A stretch of DNA of 64,000 bases from Microbacteriaceae bacterium X2B (lineage in GTDB: Bacteria; Actinomycetota; Actinomycetes; Actinomycetales; Microbacteriaceae). Positions 33,775 through 43,316 of the stretch are shown here, piece by piece. The number at the start of each line of letters is the position of its first letter. The first letter of the stretch is position 1. Made by a program: the position numbers and the translations under genes. A model generated the notes under the pieces. That model was not told the DNA's origin and did no database searches. It was given only the letters and a program-made list of their open reading frames with translations. The DNA lies in the NCBI GenBank assembly GCA_005502445.1, contig SCPB01000005.1, positions 1-64,000 of the forward strand, in the 5' to 3' direction.

Positions 33775-34773
33775 CTATCGCGCCTGCGCAGTCGAAGCGG
33801 TCGGCCGCGTGGCCAGCAAGGCCTCGAGCCGCTCGACGTCGTCGCGATGGCAGAGCTCGGTGGCCTCGGTCATGGCCGTCGCGGTGCCCGCCGCCACAGC
33901 CGCGCGGAACGCCGCGGCGAGGTCACGCCCCTGCGCGAGCCGCAGCACGAGCGCCGCGAGGAAGGAATCCCCCGCGCCCACGGTGGAGCGCACCTCGACG
34001 GGCGGAACCTCCAGCCGGGTCACCCCCTCAGCCGTGACGAGCACGGCGCCCTCGGCGCCTAGGGTGAGCGCGACGACCTCGGCCGCGCCGCGCGCGACGA
34101 GCTCGCGGGAGGCATCCACCTTCGCTCCGACATCGGGCAGCTCGCGGCCGACCAGCTCGCCGAGCTCGCGGCCCGAGGGCTTGACGAGGAACACGCCCTC
34201 GGCGAGGGCGGCGGCGAGCGCCGGCCCCGAGGCATCCACGACGCAGCGCACACCCCCTTCGCGCGCCGCCCGCGCGAGACGCGCGTAGAAGTCGTCGGGC
34301 ATGCCGGGGGCGAGGGAGCCGCTCGCCACGACGAACCCGCCCGGCACCATGGTGCGCAGGGTCGCCTCGAGGCAGGCGCCCCACTCCTCGTCGCTCAGCA
34401 GGGGCCCCTGCAGCACGAAGCGGAACTGCCGCCCGGTCGCGGTCTCGTCGATCGTGACGTTCTCGCGCGTCGACCCCCTGATCGGGATGGCGCGGCCGAT
34501 GATGCCGTCGGCCTCGAGCAGCTGCCGGTACGCCTGCCCGGTCGGTCCGCCGACCGCGTAGACGGCGATCGACTGCCCGCCGAGACGGTGGATGACGCGG
34601 CTCACGTTGATGCCGCCGCCCCCCGCATCGGTGCGGCTCGGGCCGCAGCGCAGCTTGTGCTCGGGCTCGACGTGCTCGGTCTAAGTGCTCACGTCGAGCG
34701 CGGGATTGACCGTCAGCGTGACGATCGTCGCGGGCGCCGTGGCCGGGAGCGGTGCCGTCGATGATCGGCTCAT
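33775..34773 (-). pseudogene. PfkB/1-phosphofructokinase-family sugar kinase interrupted by an in-frame TAG
   Basis: The frame reads as one PfkB-family kinase of about 332 codons. The N-terminus ends ATIVTLTVNPALDVST, then a TAG at 34681-34683, then TEHVEPEHKLRCGPSRTDAGGGGINVSRV-type sequence continues in the same frame with no indel. The C-terminal GAGDSF motif with the catalytic aspartate is intact. The break falls in the first 31 residues, so only a late restart (GTG at 34605) could give a protein, lacking the substrate-binding strand. The ATG at 34773 overlaps the xylB stop by 4 nt. It may be a recent pseudogene or a sequencing error. Confidence 0.8.
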
Positions 34774-36290
34774 GGCCGAGAGCCTAGGCCTCCCGCACGG
34801 CGCAGCGCATACTGCGCGCGCACCTCGGGGTGCGGGTCGGCGGGCACATCGACCGCGGTCGCGACGGCCCACGCCGGCAGTGCTCCGGCCAGCGCCCAGG
34901 CGGCCTGCCGGGCCGCGCCGCGCGCGACGTGCTCCCCCGGCTCGGGAACGGTGACGGGCATCCCGAACACGGTCGCCGCGACCGCGGCGACGGCGGGGTT
35001 AGCCGCAGCGCCGCCGATGAGGGCGAGCCGCCGCACGGGCACACCGAGCCGGGTGACGGCGTCGAGGCCGTCGGCGAGGCCGCACAGCATGCCCTCGATC
35101 GCGGCGCGGGCGAGGTTCTCGCGCGTCGTCGCCGCAAGCGTGAGCCCGAAGAGGGTCGCGGTCGCGTCGGGCAGGTTCGGCGTGCGCTCGCCCTCGAAGT
35201 AGGGCTGCAGCACGAGGCCTCCCGCGCCGGGCTCGGCGGCGAGAGCGAGACGCCCGAGCTCGTCGTGGTCGACGCCGAGCAGGCGCGCGACGGCGTCGAG
35301 CACGCGCGCGGCGTTGAGGGTCGCGACGAGCGGCAAGTGGGCTCCGCTCGCGTCGGCGAAGCCCGCGACGGCGCCGCCGGGATCGGCGACGGGGTGCTCG
35401 GAGACGGCGAAGACCGTGCCGCTCGTGCCGATCGAGACGACGACGTCGCCCGGCTCGGCGCCGAGCCCCAGCGCGGCGGCCGCGTTGTCGCCGGCCCCTG
35501 CGCCGACGAGCGCACCCGTCTGCAGCGTCGACAATTCAGGAACCGCGGCGTCGATCGCCACCGACTCGCCCGGCGTGAGGACGCGCGGCAGGACGACGGG
35601 GGCGGGAACTCCTGAATTGTCGACACGGGCAGGGTCGGCGGGCGCGGCAGGCGCGGCTCCGGCGACGCGCGCGGCGCGGCCCAGCGCGCGCTCGAACAGG
35701 TCAAGATCGTAGGCGCCCGAGGTCGGCGAGAAGTAGGCGGTGCCGCTCGCATCGGAGCGGTCGGTCGTGAGAGCGTCGAGCACGGGCCCGAGCGGGCTCT
35801 CGTCGGCGGGCCCGTAGCCGCGCAGCCGCCAGGTGAGCCAGTCGTGCGGCAGGCAGACCGCGGCGACGCGCGCGGCGTTCTCGGGCTCGTGGTCGCGCAG
35901 CCAGCGCAGCTTCGTCGCCGTGAACGAGGCGACGGGCACGACGCCGGTGCGGCGCGCGTACTCGGCCGCGCCGACTTCGGCGACGAGGGCCGCGGCGGCG
36001 GCGGCCGAGCGCGTGTCGTTCCACAGCAGGGCGTCGCGCACGACGCGTCCCCGCTCGTCGAGGGCGACCATGCCGTGCTGCTGGCCCGCGACCGCGACCG
36101 CGGCGACGTCGCCGAGGCCGCCGGCGTCCGCGATCGCGGCGATCAGGGCATCCCACCAGGCGGCCGGGTCGACGGCGGTTCCCTCGGGATGCGGCGCGCG
36201 CCCCTCGCGCACCGTCGCGCCCGTCTCGAGATCGACGACGACGACTTTGCAGCTCTGCGTCGAGGAGTCGACGCCGGCGACGAGGGTCAT
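34770..36290 (-). CDS. xylB: Xylulokinase
   Basis: This 506-residue FGGY kinase phosphorylates D-xylulose to xylulose 5-phosphate. Visible features are the N-terminal phosphate site [51 protein letters not shown] and the C-terminal [15 protein letters not shown]. The ATG at 36290 follows the xylA stop by 16 nt; an in-frame ATG at 36317 overlaps xylA. It is 20-40 residues longer than most bacterial XylB. The extra length lies in a linker ([11 protein letters not shown] ... [10 protein letters not shown]) whose coding sequence contains a perfect 15-bp inverted repeat. Confidence 0.93.
   Translation of the reverse strand: MTLVAGVDSSTQSCKVVVVDLETGATVREGRAPHPEGTAVDPAAWWDALIAAIADAGGLGDVAAVAVAGQQHGMVALDERGRVVRDALLWNDTRSAAAAAALVAEVGAAEYARRTGVVPVASFTATKLRWLRDHEPENAARVAAVCLPHDWLTWRLRGYGPADESPLGPVLDALTTDRSDASGTAYFSPTSGAYDLDLFERALGRAARVAGAAPAAPADPARVDNSGVPAPVVLPRVLTPGESVAIDAAVPELSTLQTGALVGAGAGDNAAAALGLGAEPGDVVVSIGTSGTVFAVSEHPVADPGGAVAGFADASGAHLPLVATLNAARVLDAVARLLGVDHDELGRLALAAEPGAGGLVLQPYFEGERTPNLPDATATLFGLTLAATTRENLARAAIEGMLCGLADGLDAVTRLGVPVRRLALIGGAAANPAVAAVAATVFGMPVTVPEPGEHVARGAARQAAWALAGALPAWAVATAVDVPADPHPEVRAQYALRRAGGLGSRP
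35527..35624. repeat. Perfect 15-bp inverted repeat inside xylB
   Basis: GTCGACAATTCAGGA (35527-35541) and TCCTGAATTGTCGAC (35610-35624) are exact reverse complements separated by 68 bp, and are AT-richer than the rest of the gene. They encode PELSTL and VDNSGV in a linker that appears to be an insertion relative to typical XylB. The structure resembles a small REP/MITE-like element captured in frame. Confidence 0.7.
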
Positions 36291-36306
36291 CGGCTGCGCG
36301 CGCCGG

Positions 36307-37503
36307 CTATCGGGCACCGAGCAGGTGCTCGGTCGCGAGCTGCTGCAGGCGCACGAAGCCGAAGCCCTTGCCGTCGAAGTAGGCGCCGCTGTCGAACTCC
36401 TCGTAGGCCGAGCGGTCGGCGAGCAGGTCGGCGATCGACTCGCCCGCGCCGAGCGTCGGCCGCGAGAGCTCGGCGACGCGGGCGGCGGCGAGCGCCTCCT
36501 GCACCTCGGGGTCGGCGCGGAAGGCGGCTGCGCGTTCCTTCAGCAGCAGGTAGGTGCGCATGTTCGCCTCGGCCGAGGCCCACACGCCCGATTCGTCCTC
36601 GGTACGGCTGGGCTTGTAGTCGAAGTGGCGCGGGCCGTCGTAGGCGCTGCCGCCGTTCGGGCCGCCGTTCTCGAGCAGGTCGACGAGCGAGAAGGCGTTG
36701 TGCAGGTCGCCGTGGCCGAAGACGAGATCCTGGTCGTACTTGATGCCGCGCTGGCCGTTCAAGTCGATGTGGAAGAGCTTGCCCGCCTCGAGCGCCTGCG
36801 CGATGCCGGCGGTGAAGTTGAGCCCCGCCATCTGCTCGTGCCCGACCTCGGGGTTGAGGCCGACGAGCTCGGGGCGCTCGAGCGTCTCGATGAAAGCCAT
36901 GGCGTGCCCGAGGGTCGGCAGCAGGATGTCGCCGCGCGGCTCGTTGGGCTTGGGCTCGATCGCGAACCGGATGCCGTAGCCCTGCTCGGTGACGTACTGC
37001 GTGAGCAGGTTCACGGCCTCGCGGTAGCGCTCGATCGCGGCGCCGACGTTCTTGGCCGAGTCGTACTCGGCGCCCTCGCGGCCGCCCCACATGACGAAGG
37101 TGTGCGCGCCGAGCTCGGCCGCGAGGTCGAGGTTGCGCAGCACCTTCCGCAGCGCGAAGCGGCGCACGGCGCGGTCGTTGGAGGTGAACCCGCCGTCCTT
37201 GAACACGGGCGCGCTGAAGAGGTTGGTCGTGATCATCGGAATGCGCAGCCCCGTGGCCTGCGTCGCGGCGATGAGCCGGTCGATCTGGCGACGCCGCTCG
37301 GCGTCGGTCGATCCGAAGGCGAAGAGATCGTCGTCGTGGAGGGTGAGGCCGTAGGCGCCGAGCTCGGTGAGCTTCTCGACGACGTGCACGACGTCGAGGG
37401 GGGCGCGCGTGGGGCCGCCGAAGGGGTCGGCCCCGCTGTAGCCGACGGTCCAGAGGCCGAAGGTGAACTGGTCGGCGGGGGTGGGCGTCGTTGCGAATGT
37501 CAT
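36307..37503 (-). CDS. xylA: Xylose isomerase
   Basis: This 398-residue enzyme converts D-xylose to D-xylulose. The catalytic histidine region LTLHDDDL, metal ligands in [41 protein letters not shown] and HFDYKPSR are all present, and the length matches the class I actinobacterial isomerases used for glucose isomerisation. The ATG at 37503 ([18 protein letters not shown]) follows AAGGAA. It is followed by xylB after 16 nt and preceded by the Gfo/Idh/MocA gene after 59 nt. Confidence 0.96.
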   Translation of the reverse strand: MTFATTPTPADQFTFGLWTVGYSGADPFGGPTRAPLDVVHVVEKLTELGAYGLTLHDDDLFAFGSTDAERRRQIDRLIAATQATGLRIPMITTNLFSAPVFKDGGFTSNDRAVRRFALRKVLRNLDLAAELGAHTFVMWGGREGAEYDSAKNVGAAIERYREAVNLLTQYVTEQGYGIRFAIEPKPNEPRGDILLPTLGHAMAFIETLERPELVGLNPEVGHEQMAGLNFTAGIAQALEAGKLFHIDLNGQRGIKYDQDLVFGHGDLHNAFSLVDLLENGGPNGGSAYDGPRHFDYKPSRTEDESGVWASAEANMRTYLLLKERAAAFRADPEVQEALAAARVAELSRPTLGAGESIADLLADRSAYEEFDSGAYFDGKGFGFVRLQQLATEHLLGAR

Positions 37504-37562
37504 AGCTGGATTCCTTGGGTCTGTGGTGCTGGCTGGTGGATGGCGACGTGGGGGAGCAAGAG

Positions 37563-38639
37563 TCAGGACTCGCTGCGCCACGACTGGGTGGCCTGCTCGA
37601 GCACGTCGACGACGGCGATGGCCTCAGCCGGAGGAATCGGCTCCGGTCTCTCACCGCGCACCGCTGCCGCAGCGAGTCGGTAGAACTCCGCGTAGTTGCC
37701 GGGCTCGGTCGGCACGCGGCTCGTGGCAGGGCCGCTGGGTGTGTCTTCGGTAAGCGTGCCGTAGAACTCGGGCGCCACGACCCCGAACCCCGGGTCCGTA
37801 GGGCTGGCACCGTCGGCCAGGGCGGGCTCCTGAGGATCGAATCCGTACGAGATGAATGACCCCCTCGTGCCCAGTACTCGGAATCGTGGGCCTTGGGCGT
37901 GGCTCAATCGGCTCATCAGCAGGCGAGACACCGTGCCGGAGGCGTGCTCGAGATGGATCTCGGTATGGTCGTCGTTTCCGCCCCCGTGTCTCACCGTGCG
38001 CAGTCGTGAGTCGATCGCGACGGCGGGGCCGAAGAGCACGAGCGCCTGATCGACGAGGTGCGACCCCAGATCGAATGCTACGCCGCCCGCCACCGAGGCC
38101 GGGAGATGATCCTTCCACCCGGACGACACCTCCGGGGCCCAGTGCTCGAAGCACGATTCAAAGTGGAACACCCGACCGAGCCGACCGCTCTCGACGAGTG
38201 ATCGCACGGTCAGGAAGTCGCCATCCCACCGCCTGTTCTGGAAGACCATGAGTGGCCTTTCGGCGCGTGATGCGGCGGCGGCGAGGGCCTGGGCATCGGC
38301 GACCGAACTCACGAAGGGCTTGTCGACGACGACGGCGGCGCCCATTCGGAGCGATCGCATGGCGAGGTCCAGGTGAGTGTTGGGAGGGCCGGCAAGCACG
38401 ATGAGGTCGAGGCCGCCCGGGCGGGTCTCCAATTCGTCGAAACTTCGATATATATCAGCCTGAGGATGCTTCGCGGCCGCGTGCGCACGTCTTGTGTCGT
38501 CCGCGGTGACAATCGCCGACACCTCGAATTCAGGGTGTGCCGCGAGAAAGGGAAGATGGAAAACACTTCCAGACAGCCCGTAGCCTGCGACGGCGGTGCG
38601 GATCGGAGCGTCGTAGGGAGACCGCGCGTTCTTGAGCAT
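37563..38639 (-). CDS. Gfo/Idh/MocA-family oxidoreductase
   Basis: This 358-residue NAD(P)-dependent sugar oxidoreductase has the Rossmann motif [16 protein letters not shown] at about 16-31, the family EKP motif as VDKPFVSS near 111 and a C-terminal dehydrogenase-type beta sheet with [16 protein letters not shown]. It probably oxidises or reduces a sugar or sugar acid in the cytoplasm; the exact substrate is unknown. It is the first gene of the xylose operon (then xylA, xylB, kinase) and divergent from the ROK regulator. It and the genes at 38-42 kb are slightly less GC-rich than the xylA-xylB block. Confidence 0.88.
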   Translation of the reverse strand: MLKNARSPYDAPIRTAVAGYGLSGSVFHLPFLAAHPEFEVSAIVTADDTRRAHAAAKHPQADIYRSFDELETRPGGLDLIVLAGPPNTHLDLAMRSLRMGAAVVVDKPFVSSVADAQALAAAASRAERPLMVFQNRRWDGDFLTVRSLVESGRLGRVFHFESCFEHWAPEVSSGWKDHLPASVAGGVAFDLGSHLVDQALVLFGPAVAIDSRLRTVRHGGGNDDHTEIHLEHASGTVSRLLMSRLSHAQGPRFRVLGTRGSFISYGFDPQEPALADGASPTDPGFGVVAPEFYGTLTEDTPSGPATSRVPTEPGNYAEFYRLAAAAVRGERPEPIPPAEAIAVVDVLEQATQSWRSES

Positions 38640-38667
38640 GGGCCTATGCTATCGGCGGCTCGACATT

Positions 38668-38695
38668 TATAGCAAGCATGAAATAAAACGTTGCT
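38668..38695. promoter_or_regulatory. Candidate ROK-regulator operator
   Basis: AGCAA (38671-38675) and TTGCT (38691-38695) form an interrupted inverted repeat in an AT-rich divergent promoter between the Gfo/Idh/MocA and ROK genes. The flanking TATAGCAAG (38668-38676) shares ATAGCAAG with the promoter region of the nine-gene operon (50853-50860). Confidence 0.4.
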
Positions 38696-38765
38696 GCTAC
38701 TCTATGGAAGATGCGCACCGCTCCGGCGCGGTGCATTCCCGAAAGTCACAGAAGATGGAGCGAAG

Positions 38766-40043
38766 ATGCCGGTCTATCACCAGACCTCGGGCCGAGAAGC
38801 CCCTGAACGCTTCCGGAAGATGCCCGGATCGAATCTCGACCACCTTCGCGCGCACAATCTGTCTGCGATCCTCACCCAGATTCACCACGGCAGCCCGCAA
38901 TCGCGCAGCGGTCTCGCGGCGGCGACCGGCTTGAACCGGTCGACCATCACGATCCTGGTGAATGATCTCATCGAGCGGGGTCTCGTCGTGGAGTACCCCG
39001 CAGCCAAGGAGGGCTCGAAGAAGTCGGTCGGTCGCCCGAGCATGTCGCTCCATGCGAGCGATCGGGTGATAGCGATCGCGGTCAACCCGGAGGTCGACGC
39101 GATAACAGTGGGCGTCGTGAGTCTCGGGGGAACAGTGCAGCGCACTATCCGATACGAGACCGAGGAGCCGCCGACGATGCGCCGGGCGGTCAAGATCACC
39201 ACCGCAATCATCGAGGGCATCCAGGCGGGGCTGCCGACCGATTCGCGCGTTCTTGGCATCGGCGTCGCAGTGCCCGGACTCACGAATGTGATCGACGGGT
39301 CTGTGGCACTCGCCCCTCACCTCGGATGGCGGCAGGAGCCCTTGGCGCCTGTCCTCTCCGAACGGACCGGACTACCGGTATGGGCCGCCAATGATGCCCA
39401 CCTCGGCGTGCTTGCCGAAACGGTATTCGGCGTAGGTATGCACGCGGGCCACATCCTCTATCTCAACGGCGGCGCCAGCGGTATCGGTGGCGGCGTCATC
39501 TCCGGCGGTATACCGCTGAAGGGGGCGACGGGTTTCGCGGGCGAGCTCGGACACTTTCGCATCCGCAGCAATGGCAAGCGCGACTCGGCCGGATTGGAGG
39601 GAACCCTGGAGTCCGAGGTGAGCCGTGACGACCTGCTTCGAAGCCTGGGGCTCGATATCCGCGATTTCCCGAAGCTCGACACTGCATTGGCAAAGCCGCG
39701 CACGAGTGCCGCGCAGCGCGAGATCGATCGTCAGGTACGCGCGCTCGGCACGGCACTCGGCAGCATGGTCACGATCTTCAACCCCGAGCTCATCGTGCTG
39801 GGCGGCTTTCTCGGCTCGCTGCTCGACGCGGAACCCGACCGACTGAGAAATCTCGTCGCGCAGGAATCACTGGCTCCGCAGTACTCGGTGGTCGAGATCG
39901 TGCGGCCCCAGTTGCGTGAGAACGTGCTTCTCGTGGGTGCGGCAGAGCTCGCCTTCGACGCCCTTCTGCGCAACCCAACCGCATTCGATGCCGCTCCGCA
40001 CTCGGCCGGCGGCCGGGCAGAGTCAAGGACAAACGGAGCGTGA
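38766..40043 (+). CDS. ROK-family transcriptional regulator (XylR/NagC type)
   Basis: This 425-residue regulator has an N-terminal winged helix (about 35-85, SRSGLAAATGLNRSTITIL) and a C-terminal sugar-kinase-like ROK domain with LGIGVAVPGL, WAANDAHLG and LYLNGGASGIGGGVI. The usual ROK zinc motif (CxCGxxGC) after GELGH is missing; the region reads FRIRSNGKRDSAGLEGTLE. The ATG at 38766 has GGAG 5 nt upstream; an ATG at 38691 in frame lies in the promoter region. The stop overlaps galM by 4 nt. It is divergent from the xylose operon and likely controls it. Confidence 0.9.
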   Translation: MPVYHQTSGREAPERFRKMPGSNLDHLRAHNLSAILTQIHHGSPQSRSGLAAATGLNRSTITILVNDLIERGLVVEYPAAKEGSKKSVGRPSMSLHASDRVIAIAVNPEVDAITVGVVSLGGTVQRTIRYETEEPPTMRRAVKITTAIIEGIQAGLPTDSRVLGIGVAVPGLTNVIDGSVALAPHLGWRQEPLAPVLSERTGLPVWAANDAHLGVLAETVFGVGMHAGHILYLNGGASGIGGGVISGGIPLKGATGFAGELGHFRIRSNGKRDSAGLEGTLESEVSRDDLLRSLGLDIRDFPKLDTALAKPRTSAAQREIDRQVRALGTALGSMVTIFNPELIVLGGFLGSLLDAEPDRLRNLVAQESLAPQYSVVEIVRPQLRENVLLVGAAELAFDALLRNPTAFDAAPHSAGGRAESRTNGA

Positions 40044-41032
40044 CTGTCCTGCGGCTCGCCAATCGACATGGGCTCTCCGTGCTGCTGTCGACGTTCGGAG
40101 CACGTGTGGTGGAACTGGTGGCTCCCGATCGCCACGGCACCCTCGGCAACATCGTCCTCGGTTTCGACAGCGAGCAGCAGTACCGTACCGATCCCGGGGC
40201 CTACTTTGGCGCGACGGTCGGGCGTGTGGCTGGTCGCATCGCCGACGCCCATTTCATAGGCGGCGGGCTCGAGTTCGAGCTTCGGCCGAATGAGGGATCC
40301 ACGCACCTTCACGGCGGCCCGTCGCGAGCCCTCGATCGGGTCGAGTGGAGCATCGGAGAGGCGTCCGGCGACGCGAGCGCGGTGTTCCACTACACGAGCC
40401 CCGCTGGCGAGGAAGGCTATCCGGGAACTCTCGACGTGAACTGCTCTTACCTACTCACCGACGACAACGAGCTCGAACTCGTGATGACCGCGACCACAGA
40501 CGGGGCGACTCCTGTCAACATCGTCAATCACACCTACTTCAATCTCAGTGGAGACGCGCGGGAGTCGATCGTCGATCACGAGCTCATGATCAGCGCAAGC
40601 ACCATCCTTGCGACGGATAAGCACTTGCTCCCCGTCGGAGGAGTGCTCGCGGTCTCCGGGACACCGTACGATTTCCGCGTTGCGCGCCGGGTCGGCGATG
40701 ACCTCCCGGCCAACAGTGGTGAGCCGTGGCCCGGAATCGACAGCACCTATCTCCTCGATCGGGCGGCTCATCGGGCAGCGACGCTGTGGGATCCGTCGAG
40801 CGGACGTCACCTGGAGATTCGAACGACGGAGCCGACGCTGCAGGTGTACACAGGAAATCGCATCGAGCCGGGTGTCGGGAGATCGCGCGCCCCGCACGAT
40901 GCGGGTAAGGGTATCTGTATCGAAGCCCATCGAGTACCCGATTCACCCGCCCTGCCCGGCTGGCCTTCGATCGTGATCCGTCCGGGCGAGCGGTACGCGC
41001 AGCGCACCGTATGGAAGCTGTCGACCCGTTAG
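40040..41032 (+). CDS. galM: Aldose 1-epimerase
   Basis: This 330-residue mutarotase interconverts alpha and beta anomers of aldoses. Visible are the substrate histidine regions NEGSTHLHGGP (near 92-102) and NIVNHTYFNLSGD (near 165), and the catalytic glutamate in KGICIEAHRVPDSP near the end. It starts with GTG at 40040, overlapping the ROK regulator stop, behind ACGGAG. Coupling to a xylose-type regulator suggests it delivers the right anomer of xylose or a related aldose to the isomerase. Confidence 0.92.
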   Translation: MTVLRLANRHGLSVLLSTFGARVVELVAPDRHGTLGNIVLGFDSEQQYRTDPGAYFGATVGRVAGRIADAHFIGGGLEFELRPNEGSTHLHGGPSRALDRVEWSIGEASGDASAVFHYTSPAGEEGYPGTLDVNCSYLLTDDNELELVMTATTDGATPVNIVNHTYFNLSGDARESIVDHELMISASTILATDKHLLPVGGVLAVSGTPYDFRVARRVGDDLPANSGEPWPGIDSTYLLDRAAHRAATLWDPSSGRHLEIRTTEPTLQVYTGNRIEPGVGRSRAPHDAGKGICIEAHRVPDSPALPGWPSIVIRPGERYAQRTVWKLSTR

Positions 41033-41040
41033 TCGATCGG

Positions 41041-41058
41041 GTCGTGACTCAGCACGAC
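41041..41058. terminator. Weak bidirectional hairpin between convergent genes
   Basis: GTCGTG (41041-41046) and CACGAC (41053-41058) form a 6-bp stem in the 25-nt gap between the convergent galM and GlcG/HbpS genes. Short and without T tracts. Confidence 0.35.
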
Positions 41059-41456
41059 TACGCGCCAGCGTGCTTCGCGAGCGCGACGCGAAGAATGTGG
41101 ATGTCCTCCTCGGTCGTCCCGCCTGAGATGCCCAGCCCGAATCGCTCACCGTTCGACACGAGGAATGGGGCGCCTCCCCCGAAAGCGATGAGCTTCGACC
41201 CAGAGTTGACAGAGAGTCCGTACAACGGCCCGCCCGGCTGCACCTTCTCGGTCAGTTCCTCGGTCGCCACGGCGAACGACGCCGCGGTGTACGCCTTGCG
41301 GAACGCCATCTCGAGCGAGTGCATGGGCGCACCCGTCATACGGTGCAGCAGCGCGGCATTGCCATGAGTGTCCACGACGCTGACGACGATCGCGAGCCCT
41401 GCGCTCGCCGCCTCGTCCTCTGCGTAGCCGGCAATGGTCTTCAGTTCATCGAACAT
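41058..41456 (-). CDS. GlcG/HbpS-family heme-binding-like protein
   Basis: This 132-residue protein belongs to the GlcG/HbpS (DUF336) family. Typical stretches are LAIVVSVVDTHGNAALLHRM (first twenty residues of the strand pair), RKAYTAASFAVATEEL and FGLGISGGTTEEDI. HbpS binds haem and related proteins occur in glycolate, diol and corrinoid-linked operons; the role is often unknown. It is the last gene of the nine-gene minus-strand operon, 27 nt behind the aldo/keto reductase gene. It may sense or protect against oxidative by-products of the GMC enzyme, which is inference. Confidence 0.85.
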   Translation of the reverse strand: MFDELKTIAGYAEDEAASAGLAIVVSVVDTHGNAALLHRMTGAPMHSLEMAFRKAYTAASFAVATEELTEKVQPGGPLYGLSVNSGSKLIAFGGGAPFLVSNGERFGLGISGGTTEEDIHILRVALAKHAGA

Positions 41457-41483
41457 GAGTGATCTCCTGTCGTTGGGGTGCGG

Positions 41484-42464
41484 TCATGCGTCATCGAGCT
41501 CGGCGAGCGCGATCCAGAGTTCGTCGGGCACCTCGGCCTCGAGCCAGCGCAGGTTCCGCTGCTGCTGCTCCACGCTGCGAGCTCCCATGCAGACGGTCGC
41601 GATCGCCTCATGTGAACTCGCGAAGCGGGTCGCGACCGCGCCGAGTTCGACGTCGAAGTCGGCGCAGATCCGTTCGATCCGTCGAACCCGCTCCACAACC
41701 TCCGGCGCCGCTTCGGTGTAGTTAAAGCGGGCGCCAAGTGTGGTTCCGGTTGCCAGGATCCCCGAGCCGAACACCCGCCCATTGATGACGGCCACTCCCC
41801 GTCTGGCGCACTCCGGCAGCAGTTCGTCGCGGGCGGTCGTGGATAGCAGTGTGTAGGTTCCCGCAATGAGAAGGCAGTCGAGATCGACGGCGCGGAGCGC
41901 GTCGAGGCAAACGTCGGTCTCATTAACTCCGAAACCAATGGCGCGGGTGACTCCCTCGTCGCGGAGGCGGACCAGCGCTCGGAAGGCGCCGTCGAGGGCC
42001 TGGCGAAAGCGCTCTGGTTGAGAATCCCCGTGTGTGAATCGGTCGGTATCGTGAATCAGCAAAGCGTCGAAGTAGTTAGTGCCGAGGCGCTGCAGGCTGG
42101 CTTCGGCCTGCCGCAGCACGCCGTCGTAGCTGTAGTCGAACGACATCGCAAGCGGTGGGGTATCCGTCCACGGCGAGGTGTCGCCGACCGACGCGGCGGG
42201 CGTCAGGGTGCGTCCTACCTTGGTGACCAGGAAGTAGTCCTCCCGGGGCCGATCGCGCAGCTGCTCGGCGATCCGGTATTCCGCGAGGCCGTGCCCGTAC
42301 ATGGGAGCGGTATCGAAGAACCGCACCCCGCCGTCCCAAGCGCTGTCGATGAGGGCGCGCGACTCGGAGGTCGGAACGCTCCTGCCCATGTTCCCGAGGG
42401 CGACCGTGCCGAGGCCGCCGAGGCTTACTTCAGCACCGATGCGGCCGAATGTGCGTGTCTGCAT
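41484..42464 (-). CDS. Aldo/keto reductase (L-fucose / D-threo-aldose dehydrogenase-like)
   Basis: This 326-residue aldo/keto reductase has FFDTAPMYGHGLAEYRIAEQL with the catalytic D and Y, VTKVGR with the catalytic lysine, and IHDTDRFTHGD in place of the usual IH(D/R) region. The sequence resembles the D-threo-aldose 1-dehydrogenase / L-fucose dehydrogenase group, which oxidises aldoses to lactones. The ATG at 42464 (MQTRTFGRIG) is chosen over one 51 nt upstream. It sits between the isochorismatase-like and GlcG/HbpS genes in the nine-gene operon. Confidence 0.88.
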   Translation of the reverse strand: MQTRTFGRIGAEVSLGGLGTVALGNMGRSVPTSESRALIDSAWDGGVRFFDTAPMYGHGLAEYRIAEQLRDRPREDYFLVTKVGRTLTPAASVGDTSPWTDTPPLAMSFDYSYDGVLRQAEASLQRLGTNYFDALLIHDTDRFTHGDSQPERFRQALDGAFRALVRLRDEGVTRAIGFGVNETDVCLDALRAVDLDCLLIAGTYTLLSTTARDELLPECARRGVAVINGRVFGSGILATGTTLGARFNYTEAAPEVVERVRRIERICADFDVELGAVATRFASSHEAIATVCMGARSVEQQQRNLRWLEAEVPDELWIALAELDDA

Positions 42465-42541
42465 TGACGTGTGTCCGTCGTCTTCGCGGCATGTCGAGGA
42501 GAACGGGCGGGGCATCGAGGCTCCCGCCCGTTCTCACCGCA

Positions 42542-43270
42542 CTACTTGGACGAGTTCTCGATCAGCTCGAGGAACTCGCGCGTGGACATGACGTCGGCGT
42601 ACTGTGCCTGCATGTTGCGCAGGCCCTCCCAGTACTGGCCGTAGCCCTCGGGCACTTCGTGGTCGTAGTCCGGGTTGCGGCCGTGCGAATTCAGCGGAAT
42701 CGCGGTACCGGCGTCGGCGATCACGATGACCTTGTAGCCCTGCTCGAACCCATCGCGAGCCGTGGTCGGTACGCAGTTTCCCGTCGACGAACCGCAGATC
42801 ACGAGGTACTTACAGTCATCCTGCTTGAGCCACGAGTTGAACGGGGTTTCGAAGAAGCTGCTGTTGCGGTGCTTGCGCAGCACAGCCTCGTTCTCGGCCG
42901 GCACGAAGCCATCGCACAGCGCGCCGTCGAAGGTGCCGTGGTTGAACGGCGAGTCGGCGTTCTTCCACGCCGGGTACTTCTCGCCCCACAGGCCGATATC
43001 GAAGCCGTCCGGGTCCATCCCCCACATCGACCAGTTGACCTTGATGCCCTTCTCTCGCGCGGCATCCAGCACCTTCTTGGCCTGGACGAGCGTCTCCTCG
43101 CCCGACGGGGCGCCGCCGACGCTCTGCACGTAGTCGGCCCCGCGCTTGTCGAGACACAGGTTCTGCACGTCGAGCATGTGCACCACCGTGCGCTTGAGGT
43201 CGATCTCCTCCGGGATGTAACGGTAGGTGCGGTCGACCCACTTGTTGAGCTTGTCCTCGAAGTTCGCCAT
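42542..43270 (-). CDS. Isochorismatase-like cysteine hydrolase
   Basis: This 242-residue protein of the isochorismatase superfamily has the catalytic triad D34 (HMLDVQN), K133 (VLRKHRNSSFF) and C166 (GSSTGNCVPTTARDG). Cysteine hydrolases of this kind cleave amides (nicotinamide, N-carbamoyl compounds, ureidoacrylate, biuret). It is about 40 residues longer than nicotinamidases, with an N-terminal extension. The partners are a sugar-type importer and a GMC dehydrogenase, so the natural substrate may be a sugar-linked amide or lactone-like intermediate; this is inference. Confidence 0.87.
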   Translation of the reverse strand: MANFEDKLNKWVDRTYRYIPEEIDLKRTVVHMLDVQNLCLDKRGADYVQSVGGAPSGEETLVQAKKVLDAAREKGIKVNWSMWGMDPDGFDIGLWGEKYPAWKNADSPFNHGTFDGALCDGFVPAENEAVLRKHRNSSFFETPFNSWLKQDDCKYLVICGSSTGNCVPTTARDGFEQGYKVIVIADAGTAIPLNSHGRNPDYDHEVPEGYGQYWEGLRNMQAQYADVMSTREFLELIENSSK

Positions 43271-43316
43271 TGTTCTTCCTTTCGTTGTCGGGGCCTCAGG
43301 GCCCAGAGTGGGTGAG

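Noticed and set aside
38715-38734. GCACCGC/GCGGTGC hairpin upstream of the ROK start
   Set aside because: A real 7-bp repeat, but it lies in a GC-rich leader with no sign of terminator or riboswitch features; too weak to call as a regulatory element.
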